64,000 nucleotides of DNA from CAIYRG01 sp965247505 (GTDB lineage Bacteria; Pseudomonadota; Alphaproteobacteria; Micropepsales; Micropepsaceae). The position numbers and the translations under genes are program-made. The notes below the pieces were generated by a model. The model was given only the letters and a program-made list of their open reading frames with translations, did not search any database and was not told the origin of the DNA. Location: NCBI GenBank assembly GCA_965247505.1, contig OZ252020.1, forward strand, positions 310,001 through 374,000. Direction: 5' to 3'. The number at the start of each line of letters is the position of its first letter. The stretch's first letter is position 1. Shown here one piece after another: positions 54,363 through 63,023 of this stretch.

Positions 54363-54995
54363 CTACTGTTGGAAAAACTGATCGCCCTGGCCCAAATTGA
54401 TTGGCCCGTCCAGGTCAGCGCCGCCCAAAGCATCATGAAGGTCGTCGGTGCGTGGTATCCGGTTGCCCTCCAAATCGTAGCGAACGCGCTCACCTTCCAG
54501 ATCGAGAAGTTGCAGACCTTGCTCGAACCGCCCCGGCGGCGGCGAGCGCGGCGAGACATTGGCGTCAAGAATGTACAGAATATCGCCTTCGAAATGGGTC
54601 ACAAAATAAAGCCTGCGTCCGTCGTCTTGGGTTATTTGCAGCCGGTGCCCATCGATCCGATCGGTGTGGGCCCAGCCATCATAGGTCACCGTGCCTTTTT
54701 GACGGTAGAGCGTTGCCGCATGCGGGTAGGCCGCTCTTTTAACGTCCCAATCGGCTTGTGTTAAATCGATAGCGATCACCGTAAAGACATCGCCATTGCG
54801 CTCTGCCGTATAGCGCCGGGCTGGGCGTACATCATCATGCGCGTCGATCCACTCGATGTTTTCGATCAACGGGTCGCTTGGAAACCAGATCGCGAAGCGA
54901 TCCTCCACGGAGTGATAGGATATCCAAGGCTGGGCCTGGGCTCCGCCCGAAAGAAGTAAGGCCAAAGCCACTGCAACAAGTCCGAGAAGGCGCAT
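54363..54995 (-). CDS. exported protein of the WxxY..FP..EP paralog family (member 3)
   Basis: 210 residues with signal MRLLGLVAVALALLLSGGAQ. The same order of blocks as member 2 (WISYHSVEDRFAIWFPSDP; RQKGTVTYDGWAHTDRIDGH; RLQITQDDGRRLYFVTHFEG; LYILDANVSPRSPPPGRFEQ), a recent tandem duplicate by eye. The C-terminal extension DDLHDALGGADLDGP is shared only with member 2. Confidence 0.75.
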   Translation of the reverse strand: MRLLGLVAVALALLLSGGAQAQPWISYHSVEDRFAIWFPSDPLIENIEWIDAHDDVRPARRYTAERNGDVFTVIAIDLTQADWDVKRAAYPHAATLYRQKGTVTYDGWAHTDRIDGHRLQITQDDGRRLYFVTHFEGDILYILDANVSPRSPPPGRFEQGLQLLDLEGERVRYDLEGNRIPRTDDLHDALGGADLDGPINLGQGDQFFQQ

Positions 54996-55084
54996 CGCAT
55001 TTCCTCCAGCGTATAAATCGCGTGCCGATTTTCTTTGTGAAAATTCTAGCTTCGAGCCCTATGGGTGACAAGGAAGCAATTTTC

Positions 55085-55654
55085 TCAATCCGGCGGTGCA
55101 ATGGGACAGTTTCCTGATCCCGTATCAAGTGGCTCGCCATCCGCATCGAGTAAAAGAAGCGATTGCTCCAATTTCAGCGCGGCCATATCGCCCGGTGTCA
55201 CCACCGCCTCGGCGATGTAAAGATTGTGGTCCCACATATAGGTCGAAACGCGCAACTGGCGGCCATCGGGCTGAAGAATGTTGAGCTGCCGGCCCGGTAT
55301 TCCCGGATCATATGCGTCGTCATATTCGAAGCGGACTTCACCCTTGAGCCACATTTGATCCGCGGCATGTTTGACCGCGTAATAATCGATTGCCGGACCT
55401 GCAGGCAGCGCCACCACGGTCACCAAATATTGGTTGGTTCCTTGCTCGACATAAAATTGCTGCGCCGGTTGGGAAGTGCCGTCCTTGGTGAGGTAGGAAA
55501 TCTCCCTCGACTGGGGCGTATCTGGGAAAATGGCTGCGAACCGATATTCCAAGTCACGGTAAAGCGAGGCGTCGATTTCTTGCCCGCTTGCCGCATTCGG
55601 TCCGGCGAACGCAAAAACAAGTACCAAGGCCAAAATGCTCAGGCTCACTCGCAT
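55085..55654 (-). CDS. exported protein of the WxxY..FP..EP paralog family (member 4, subgroup B)
   Basis: 189 residues from MRVSLSILALVLVFAFAGPN (signal). YRDLEYRFAAIFPDTPQ replaces the W-x-x-Y start; then AQQFYVEQGTNQYLVTVVAL, FEYDDAYDPGIPGRQLNILQ, DGRQLRVSTYMWDHNLYIAE and KLEQSLLLLDADGEPLDTG. It is a sister of the frameshifted copy at 61994-62579. Third of three members in tandem on the minus strand. Confidence 0.73.
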   Translation of the reverse strand: MRVSLSILALVLVFAFAGPNAASGQEIDASLYRDLEYRFAAIFPDTPQSREISYLTKDGTSQPAQQFYVEQGTNQYLVTVVALPAGPAIDYYAVKHAADQMWLKGEVRFEYDDAYDPGIPGRQLNILQPDGRQLRVSTYMWDHNLYIAEAVVTPGDMAALKLEQSLLLLDADGEPLDTGSGNCPIAPPD

Positions 55655-55821
55655 GAAGTCACTCCACGGCATTCATCGCAAAAAATCTAGCACGAAAACC
55701 CACGCCTCCCTAGCGGTGGTACGCTTGGCGACACTGTGCCAATCTATCCTTTAGATCATCACTTATATTCCGTATACTGAATACCATATTGAAACTTTCG
55801 TATTTTCTAGTCGGAAAGCCG

Positions 55822-56832
55822 ATGCAAATATTCTCCAAATTCGTTTTTGTGGGCGCTCTTTTTCTGGGCGCAATTGCACCGGCTCAAAAAGCCCTTGCCC
55901 AAGAACGCGCGACCGGCACCGCCGCCAATTCCTCCACGCGCCTCATCACTGTCGGCACCAGAAGCGGTCCGCGCCCGACGATAGAGCGCGCCCAATCGTC
56001 CAATCTCCTGATCGTCAATGACACGCTCTATTTGGTGGACGCAGGAATCGGAACAACGCGCCGTTTGACGGAGGCCGGCATTCAGATCGCCGATATTGGA
56101 CATATATTTATTTCGCACGGGCACGATGATCATGTTGGCGGCCTGCCGGCGCTGGTGACTTCTGAATATAATTTGGGAAGATCCGTTGCGATCGAAATTT
56201 ACGGTCCGGCGGGAACCCGCGCGCTCACCGACGGTATGATTCAGTTTTTGACAATCAGCTCGGAAATCAGGGTCAGCGATGGAAACCGAACTTTGCTGAT
56301 TGGAGACATCGTCGAAAGCCACGAGGTGGATACCGGAATTATCTATCGCGACGAAAACATTGCTGTCACGGCAGTTGAAAACTCCCACTTTAATTTTCAG
56401 CCGGGTAGCCCCGCCTTCGGCAAATACAAATCCTATTCCTACCGCTTTGAGACGCCCGATAGAGTTATCGTATTTACCGGGGACACCGGCCCGAGCGATG
56501 CGCTGACCGAGTTAAGCCGCGGCGCGGATCTTTTGGTCACGGAAGTTACCTTCGCCAGTGCCGATGAAATTAGGGAGAGGCGCATCGCAGCCGGCGCATG
56601 GGATATTATGACGCCCACCGAGCAGCAAGGTTATCTTCGGCATAAGGTCGAAGAGCATCTCACCCAAGAAGAAGTTGGAAGAATGGCCGAGCGCGCCGGA
56701 GTGAAGGCCGTGTTATTGACCCATTTACCGAATTCGGGTGATCCCAGTGACGACTATGAGCGCTTTCGTGAGCAAGTTGGGATGCACTTCACCGGCGAGA
56801 TTCTCGTTGCAGAGGATCTCGAGGAATACTGA
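55822..56832 (+). CDS. exported metallo-beta-lactamase-fold hydrolase
   Basis: 336 residues from MQIFSKFVFVGALFLGAIAP (signal). The Zn-binding HxHxDH motif is FISHGHDDHVGGLPALV; further ligands are His in VENSHFNFQPG, Asp in IVFTGDTGPSDAL and His in VLLTHLPNSGDPSD. Arylsulfatase/lactonase-type MBL proteins look like this. An alternative TTG start 33 bases upstream lacks a better ribosome site. It is divergent from the subgroup-B protein and convergent with the cyclase. Substrate unknown. Confidence 0.83.
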   Translation: MQIFSKFVFVGALFLGAIAPAQKALAQERATGTAANSSTRLITVGTRSGPRPTIERAQSSNLLIVNDTLYLVDAGIGTTRRLTEAGIQIADIGHIFISHGHDDHVGGLPALVTSEYNLGRSVAIEIYGPAGTRALTDGMIQFLTISSEIRVSDGNRTLLIGDIVESHEVDTGIIYRDENIAVTAVENSHFNFQPGSPAFGKYKSYSYRFETPDRVIVFTGDTGPSDALTELSRGADLLVTEVTFASADEIRERRIAAGAWDIMTPTEQQGYLRHKVEEHLTQEEVGRMAERAGVKAVLLTHLPNSGDPSDDYERFREQVGMHFTGEILVAEDLEEY

Positions 56833-56850
56833 AGCGGCGATACGCGCCTC

Positions 56851-57885
56851 TCAGAAGATCGCCAATGGGTTCACTGGCGAGCCGCTGCCGCCTTCAACTG
56901 GTAATGGCGCCCAAGTGATCAGGAACTCATAGCGATCTTTTTCGCGCGCAACTTCCACCGCGCGCTCCAGGTCAAGACATTCCAGAATGTTGATCCCCAT
57001 CCAATGCAACACCGCTTGGTGGATCGGGCCGCCGCGAATGCCGACCTCCTCGGTCCATCCGGTTCTCGGGCCCCAATCGATGTTAAAATCATGCGCAATA
57101 AAAGCAGGCTCGCGCTCGTGAATCCAGGGAACGGTATCGACATAATAGCCCGGGACATCGTCGCGCCATGCGCCCATTGCCGCGCGCCGTTTCCAGCGTC
57201 CGGTATAGAGCACAACCACATCGCCAGGCCCTGCGCGCACGCCGGACATTTCCTCGAATGCTTCGAGATCGGCGCGGGTGACGACTTCTCCGGGCTCGAG
57301 CCACTCGACGCCTTTTAGAGCCGGGATATCGTACAGGACCGCGCGTGTCGTGACGCCGTCTTTCCAATTCATCACGCTGCCCTCAGCGCAGCCTTCCTCT
57401 TCCGAAAGATTCCCTTCGACTGGTATGCCGTTATACATTTCGCCGTCGAAAAAGCGGTGACACCAGGTATCCATATGCGCCACCGTGAGACCGTGATAAC
57501 TCACGCTATAGGTATCGCTGGTTCCGGTCGGGCCGATTCGGTTGGTCGAACGGTTGAAGAGCCCATTCTCCCTGACGTCTGCCGCCACAACTTTCGGCAC
57601 AGGATGGGCTAGTGAAATCACTGTACCGTCTTGCACCAATTCGGTCGCGCTTTTGATCTTCTCCGGCGTTATCAAATTCGACATGCCCATTTGATCGTCC
57701 GGCCCCCAGCGGCCCCAATTCTTGAACTCCTCCTCCCAGCTGAGAAATTCCGCCGGCGTGATGGTGTCTGGACTCACGCTCTTGTTCTGAGCTTGCCCCC
57801 CAATTTGGGCGGACCCCTGCCCGACCGCCAGGACCGAAACGCCCATAATGGTGCTCAAAACAACAAGCCTCTTTGTCCGATTCAT
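56851..57885 (-). CDS. exported cyclase-family (kynurenine-formamidase-like) protein
   Basis: 344 residues from MNRTKRLVVLSTIMGVSVLA (signal), with AGGAGAC before the ATG. The Cyclase metal motif appears as HGLTVAHMDTWCHRFFDGEMYNG, a variant of HxGTHxDxPxH, then TTRAVLYDIPAL, VRAGPGDVVVLYTGRW and GIRGGPIHQAVLHWMGINI. Members hydrolyse amide or lactone bonds with a divalent metal. Periplasmic location follows from the signal peptide. It ends 18 bases from the convergent MBL gene. Confidence 0.85.
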   Translation of the reverse strand: MNRTKRLVVLSTIMGVSVLAVGQGSAQIGGQAQNKSVSPDTITPAEFLSWEEEFKNWGRWGPDDQMGMSNLITPEKIKSATELVQDGTVISLAHPVPKVVAADVRENGLFNRSTNRIGPTGTSDTYSVSYHGLTVAHMDTWCHRFFDGEMYNGIPVEGNLSEEEGCAEGSVMNWKDGVTTRAVLYDIPALKGVEWLEPGEVVTRADLEAFEEMSGVRAGPGDVVVLYTGRWKRRAAMGAWRDDVPGYYVDTVPWIHEREPAFIAHDFNIDWGPRTGWTEEVGIRGGPIHQAVLHWMGINILECLDLERAVEVAREKDRYEFLITWAPLPVEGGSGSPVNPLAIF

Positions 57886-57945
57886 TTTTTGTCTCCTCGC
57901 TTTAAGCGAATTCATAAGGCACCAGATTTGCACTGCGCGCCTCGA

Positions 57946-58853
57946 CTAGAAATCAAGTTTCGTTGCTGTGGGCACTTTGTGTCCAGCCACTTCGGTAAAC
58001 CGGTTATTTTCAGCGCATGGCAGTTCTTGCATCTTTCGATTAATGCGGCCGTAGCGCATATACGCCATCCAAGGTACGTAGAATGTTTTTTCATCTTCGA
58101 CGGTAAACTGCGCTTCCAATATTTCGCCAGCTTCGTTCATGGACCAGCGCTCGGTGACATGTAGATGTTCGCTGTGCGGCGTACGGTAATTATCGACATA
58201 GCTTCTGGTATCGAGACCGATCGTGTCGATCACCAACGCGCCACCCTCATAATGGCCCACGGAATCGCCATACCAGCTTGGTTTCAGATCGGCTGCATGC
58301 GGTACGTTCATGTGAATGCGCCTGATCTGTGCGTCCCCGGAATAAACAATCAAGACTTCGTCGTGTCCCTGAAAAATTAAAACCGGTTCGCGGACGAATA
58401 AGAAAAAAGCCGGAACTCCCGCAAGCCTACAGGCCGAGCGCGGCGTATAACCCATGCCACCGGCGATAACCTCCTCGTTAGGCGCCTTCATCGTCTCGAT
58501 TACCCAAGGCATCACATTCGGATTGGAAAGATCGGCGACGCGAAAACTTGCGGGTTCGGGCTGACGGTTTCCTACATAGGGATGGAGCGGATCGAAAGTG
58601 ACCGGCACCGGGCCGCTTTCGCTTGGAATAAAATCATTGCTTAGACTTACCCAAGCGACATCGACATAAGGGTAAAAATTAGGAATCTGCGCGGAAGACT
58701 GCGCGTTCGCCGGTGACATCCCTTGCAATGGGACAAAAGGCAAAAGGAACACCCTAAAAGAAGAGCCGCCGCGCTGCCCGCGATACTTGTTGCTATGGTC
58801 CCGAATCGCGGAATTCTATGCACCGGTTTGCTCCCGTTTGATGGATAAACCAT
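57946..58853 (-). pseudogene. GHYEGDTLVVDTIG-family exported protein with a frameshift in its signal peptide
   Basis: 268 codons are open from a GTG at 58752: PNFYPYVDVAWVSLSNDFIP, SACRLAGVPAFFLFVREPVL, SWYGDSVGHYEGGALVIDTI, YRTPHSEHLHVTERWSMNEA, FTVEDEKTFYVPWMAYMRYG, TATKLDF. A plausible longer signal peptide (MVYPSNGSKPVHR ... IAGSAAALLLG) lies in another frame from 58853 and would join if one G were added in the GGG run at about 58755. Either the GTG start is real and gives a short leader, or a base has been lost. The family function is unknown. Confidence 0.6.
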
Positions 58854-59039
58854 AGGAGCGCCGGCTAGGTGCCGCAAGCATTTGTCCTTAAGCGCCACTT
58901 CCTTTCAGCGCGTTGGCGCAAAACAGCGCGAATAGCCTCCAACGTTCAGCTGGAATTGCACCATTATGCGCACGCGCTACTGCAATGGCGGAGCGCCAAG
59001 CCGTAGCCCTGACCTCCCGCCAAAAAAACAAGATGGCCG

Positions 59040-59693
59040 TCAATCCGAGATATCTGCCACTTGGAGCTCATAGTGATGGGAACGCGTGAAGAGCCATACG
59101 ATCCCGCCGATCGCGGCCATGACAAGCCGAAGCAATCCGAAGGTAATGGAGATACTGAGAGCGACACTGGCCGGCACGCTTACCCAACCCAAAAAGAAGA
59201 CGAGGCTTATCTCTCGTATCCCCCAGCCTCCTAGTGTGATCGGTACCATGGCGACTAACAGGGCGATTGGGATGAGGGCGTAGAGGGCAGCGAAGCCAAC
59301 ATTTGCATGCAAGGCGCCCGCAATCGCAGCGAAAATCGATACGCGCAGCAAATGCGTCAGCGTTGAAAACAGCAGGCTGAGCGGCGTATGGCCCTTGCTT
59401 GTCAGAGCCCTGCCAAGGTCTTTCGAGACCTGGGTAATTTTTGCGATAAAAATTGAACACTGAAGGATCGGGACGCGTTCGCGGATGGAATCTAGAACGA
59501 GTATCCCTACCAGCAACCCAATACCGGCTACAAAAGCAGACCCCAATAGAATTTGGTCTCGAAATTCCAATTGAAAGCCAAACGCAATCGGCAAGCCTGT
59601 TGCAATGACCATAAGCAGCGAAACAAATGCCATCAATCTTGTCGTAAGCACAGCGCAAACCGCTGTCCCGGTGGGAATCCCTACAAGTCGCAT
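59040..59693 (-). pseudogene. LPG_synthase_TM (flippase-like) membrane protein, probably 5' truncated
   Basis: 217 residues with about six membrane helices and the family segments GAAQMRLVGIPTGTAVCAVLTT (just upstream and at the start) and LVAMVPITLGGWGIREISLV. Full-length members have about 300-330 residues, so roughly 100 N-terminal residues are missing. The frame stays open for some distance upstream without a good start. Family members move or modify lipids; this copy is likely inactive. Confidence 0.65.
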
Positions 59694-59843
59694 TTGCGCG
59701 GCGCCCTTGGAGGCAATTTTTTCTTTGGATTCCGTGGTTAGATTTATCTTTACTGTTAGTGTACTCTCTACGCCTGGGCGCGCTGGAGAAAACGATGGGC
59801 CACCAATGATCGGTTACAACCACAAAAAAGGGAGCGCAGGAAT

Positions 59844-60674
59844 ATGAGAATATCGACATTATTGCTGGTGTTGCTCACAGTCCCATTCATATCCACCATG
59901 TCCACATCCGCATCTGCTCAGGGAAGCCCAGGGACGGGCTCTACAAATCGGTTCCATATGGGCGAACCAGGGATGCCGGATACGGCCGATGAGCGGGACG
60001 TACGCCACAATCTTTGCAACGTAGGAGATTCGGACGCGTGTTTTGCTATTGAGTTTGGACAGTGCGCAGCGCGAAACCCCCAAGTAGCGATCCCTGCCTG
60101 TACGAGGCAGCTGGTGCAGCAAGAAAATCGCAGGACCGGTGGAAATGGCCGCTTCGAGCGCGCAATCCGTTACATGCTGCGCGCCAATGCGCATGCAAGA
60201 CAAGGCAACCAAGGACTCGCACTTGCGGATTACGACCGGTCTGTCAACGCCTATGGCAGCGTTTTCTGGATCCACATACAGCGCGGCGACGCCTATTTTC
60301 TGGCAGGTGATTTTGGCGAGGCGATTGTATCTTACGACGCTGCAATAAATTTAAGTCCTGACTCCGCGACCGCATTGAACAACAGGGCATTAATCCTTGC
60401 TGCTGCACCCGGCGAGGAATTCCGCAACGCTCCACAAGCTCTCGCCGACGCTCAAAGAGTGAACGATATCTCACCGGGGCAACCGGCCTATATTGATTGC
60501 CTCGCAGTCGCCTATGCGGCGAATGGCGATTTCGACAGAGCAGTGGCCGAAGAGCAGCGGGCGATCGAATTGTTGCCCGCCGGCAATCAAGCCGTACTGG
60601 ACGATTTTAGATCTCGCCTCGATCTTTTTGAGAACGGCACGGCCTTTCGGATGGCAGCCCAACCGGCATCCTGA
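59844..60674 (+). CDS. exported TPR-repeat protein (paralog 2)
   Basis: 276 residues, signal MRISTLLLVLLTVPFISTMS with cleavage near SASAQ. It shares NLCNVGDSDACFAIEFGQCA ... AIPACTRQL, YMLRANAHARQGNQGLALAD, IHIQRGDAYFLAGDFGEAIV and YIDCLAVAYAANGDFDRAVA with the paralog at 39102, plus the same C-terminal end (LLPAGNQAVLDDFRSRLDLF). An insert after the signal peptide accounts for the extra length. AGGA precedes the ATG. Confidence 0.82.
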   Translation: MRISTLLLVLLTVPFISTMSTSASAQGSPGTGSTNRFHMGEPGMPDTADERDVRHNLCNVGDSDACFAIEFGQCAARNPQVAIPACTRQLVQQENRRTGGNGRFERAIRYMLRANAHARQGNQGLALADYDRSVNAYGSVFWIHIQRGDAYFLAGDFGEAIVSYDAAINLSPDSATALNNRALILAAAPGEEFRNAPQALADAQRVNDISPGQPAYIDCLAVAYAANGDFDRAVAEEQRAIELLPAGNQAVLDDFRSRLDLFENGTAFRMAAQPAS

Positions 60675-60797
60675 TTTAAGAGCTTCGCTTCTTTTGAAGA
60701 GGGTGTTTGGAGCAGCGCGCGGCTAGACCAAAGCTGCCGTGCCGCTTCAAACGTCTGCCACGCGCCGATGGAAATTATTAGGTTTGTACGGTCACGT

Positions 60798-61355
60798 CTA
60801 TTCAGGCAAGCCCAACTCAATCTCACCCTCGTTGACGCGCTCCAACCCGAAGGAGTGCGAATCGATGAAGCGTCCCATAAAAGACGTGGCATAGTCGCCA
60901 TTCGCCGGCAATACCGTGGAAAAGAACTGATAAAGATAGCCCTCGTGAAAATAGAACGCGCCCATAGAGCGTCCGCCATTATCCGGCAGATCGACCGTGA
61001 CCTTGCGTCCATAGGTCTCGTCGACGCGGGCATAGGTGTCCATCAACACATTCCTATCGTCTTGAAATACGAAAGCGGCCTCGACCAGCAGGCTTGCTCC
61101 TTCGCCTGACCGTTCTCTGAAGTCGGTCACCATCACCTTGTATTCGATGTCGTCCGCAATGGACCGGTAGATGATCGCCGGATGCTCTCCCGACCTTTCG
61201 CCTTCATAGGATCCTCTTTCCGTGGTCATTTCGCCAGGTGCATGGAAAGTGATTCCCAAATCGCGAGAGATATATCCGCGCCACTGAGCCTGCGCCGGTA
61301 TTGCCGTCAACATGAGTGCCGCGCTGACTAAAATTGCCAAGCCTGTGAACCGCAT
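60798..61355 (-). CDS. exported protein of the WxxY..FP..EP paralog family (member 5, divergent)
   Basis: 185 residues from MRFTGLAILVSAALMLTAIP (signal), start set by AGGAGGCATTG. The mature start WRGYISRDLGITFHAPGEMT keeps the W-x-x-Y...F-x-x-P-x-E spacing; later blocks YKVMVTDFRERSGEG, VTVDLPDNGGRSMGAFYFHE and GYLYQFFSTVLPANGD correspond to the family's later strands. Membership is by layout and weaker than for the others. Confidence 0.62.
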   Translation of the reverse strand: MRFTGLAILVSAALMLTAIPAQAQWRGYISRDLGITFHAPGEMTTERGSYEGERSGEHPAIIYRSIADDIEYKVMVTDFRERSGEGASLLVEAAFVFQDDRNVLMDTYARVDETYGRKVTVDLPDNGGRSMGAFYFHEGYLYQFFSTVLPANGDYATSFMGRFIDSHSFGLERVNEGEIELGLPE

Positions 61356-61549
61356 CAATGCCTCCTGTCTATTTCTCGCCATTACACTCGATATTCCTAC
61401 CACGCGTCGCCTTCCTCGCGATGCAACTTCAGCCGTATCGCTGCCCGGCAAGTGCCGGTCCCTTGTGGCACCCTCTACGCCGCCCTATAATATATCGTCT
61501 AGGTTATCGTCATGCGAGTTCATTGACCAATAATATTTGGGAGGCACCA

Positions 61550-61957
61550 ATGTACGCTAAGGCATTAGGTTTTGCGGGACTTGCACTTACGTTGTTTGCG
61601 GTTCCGGCGTCTGGGCATCATTCCTTCGCTATGTTCGACCAAACGCAATTTGTGAATTTGACGGGCACGGTCACGGAGTTCGAGTGGATCAATCCTCATG
61701 CCTGGCTTCACGTATCGGTCACGGACGAGAGAGGGAGCCCGCAGACATGGTCCTTTGAAGGCGGGGGGCCCCGTAACCTCGCTGTTGCCGGCTGGAGAGC
61801 CGACAGTGTCGCAGCGGGCGAACAGGTCGAGATCGGATTTAATCCGCTGAAAGATGGCGCGCGCGGTGGACAATTGCGTGTCCTCGTTCTTCCGGACGGC
61901 ACAAAATTGTGTAACGGCGCGAGATTTTGTGACGGCTCGGAATCCGCCGATTATTAA
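61550..61957 (+). CDS. DUF6152 exported protein (intact)
   Basis: 135 residues from MYAKALGFAGLALTLFAVPA (signal; cleavage before HHSF). Mature DUF6152 domain: HHSFAMFDQTQFVNLTGTVT, EFEWINPHAWLHVSVTDERG, TWSFEGGGPRNLAVAGWRAD, and the end DGTKLCNGARFCDG. GGGAGG lies 7 bases before the ATG. The exposed His-His after cleavage and an NPHxWLHV motif are invariant in all three copies here and could bind a metal. Function unknown. Confidence 0.85.
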   Translation: MYAKALGFAGLALTLFAVPASGHHSFAMFDQTQFVNLTGTVTEFEWINPHAWLHVSVTDERGSPQTWSFEGGGPRNLAVAGWRADSVAAGEQVEIGFNPLKDGARGGQLRVLVLPDGTKLCNGARFCDGSESADY

Positions 61958-61993
61958 ACCAGTCGGGTTTTCAACGGTTTTCCGTAGGTGCGC

Positions 61994-62579
61994 TTATTGC
62001 GGGGCTTCGGCGGGCCTGTTCCCCGTGCCGGTGTCGACCTCGGTGCCGTCTGCGTTGAGCAAAAAAATCGACTGATCAAACATAAGCGCCGCAGTATCTC
62101 CCACTGCGGTGAGGGCTTCGACGATATAGAGATTGTGATCCCACATAGACAGTAGACCGTACCTGGCGGCCATCATTGTGCAAAACAGTGAGCTGCCAGC
62201 CTGGAATGCCCGGATCATAGGCCACTTCATACTCAAAGCGCACCTCGCCCAACCCACGAATTTGCTCCGCAGCATGTTCGACTGCATCCGAATCGATCGC
62301 TGGCCCGTCGGGCAAAATCACCACGGTCAGGTGGTATTGGTTCGTTCCCCGCTCGACGTAGAACTGCCTCGCGGTAACGCTGGCGCCGTCCTTCGTCTCA
62401 TAGGAAATATCCCGCTCCATAGGCTGTTCGGGAAAAATAATCTCGAAGCGGTAATCGGCATTGCGGTAAACCGAAGTGCCCTGAGCTTGCGCCATCGCGG
62501 CGCCTGGCAGAGCGAGAATCAGTACCAGTGAAACTAGGGCACCGGACAGTAACGCCGATGAAAGTTGGGACGCCTGCAT
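61994..62579 (-). pseudogene. exported protein of the WxxY..FP..EP family (member 6, subgroup B), frameshifted
   Basis: Starts MQASQLSSALLSGALVSLVL (signal) with AAGGAGG upstream of the ATG at 62579. YRNADYRFEIIFPEQPM, ARQFYVERGTNQYHLTVVIL and YEVAYDPGIPGWQLTVLHND follow. At about 62145 the frame is lost: MWDHNLYIVEALTAVGDTAA and SIFLLNADGTEVDTGTGNRP continue in another frame to a TAA at 61994. The intact sister at 55085 keeps STYMWDHNLYIAE in one frame. Confidence 0.78.
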
Positions 62580-62584
62580 AGACA

Positions 62585-62935
62585 ATGCCTCCTTGGCACC
62601 ATTCTTTTGCGATGTTCGACTCAACACAAACAGTAACTCTGACTGGCAACGTAACCGACTACAATTGGATTAATCCGCACACTTGGATTCATGTTGCGGT
62701 CACGGATGAGGCCGGGAATGCAGTGACATGGTCCTTTGAAGCCTCATCGACCGGCCGCCTCGCCGCCTCTGGCTGGTCACCGGACATGGTTGTGGCTGGC
62801 GATCGCGTCGAAGTCGGCTTCAGTCCGCTTAGAGACGGTACGCCTGGAGGGCACGTAAAGACGCTTGTACTCGCGGACGGGACAGAATTATGCAATGGCG
62901 CAGCGTGCCGCGAAGCCCTCGGAGTTACAGAATAG
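62585..62935 (+). pseudogene. DUF6152 protein lacking its signal peptide
   Basis: 116 codons from ATG: MPPWHHSFAMFDSTQTVTLT, NPHTWIHVAVTDEAG, TWSFEASSTGRLAASGWSPD, DGTELCNGAACREALG. The HHSF that should follow a signal peptide is at residue 5, so the leader is missing. The codons before it are the antisense of the Shine-Dalgarno of the divergent gene (62579), whose start is only 5 bases away. This points to a deletion junction. Without export it is probably non-functional. Confidence 0.75.
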
Positions 62936-63023
62936 GCGCGTTGCCTCTTCGCGAATATTGGGCCAACAGCGCGGCGGGAATGCTGGAATTTGTGCTTGCG
63001 CTTAATCTAACCGGCGCTCTAGC

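Noticed and set aside
59068..59859. Minus-strand frame overlapping the LPG_synthase_TM gene
   Set aside because: Composition and motifs support the other frame (membrane helices); this is a shadow frame.
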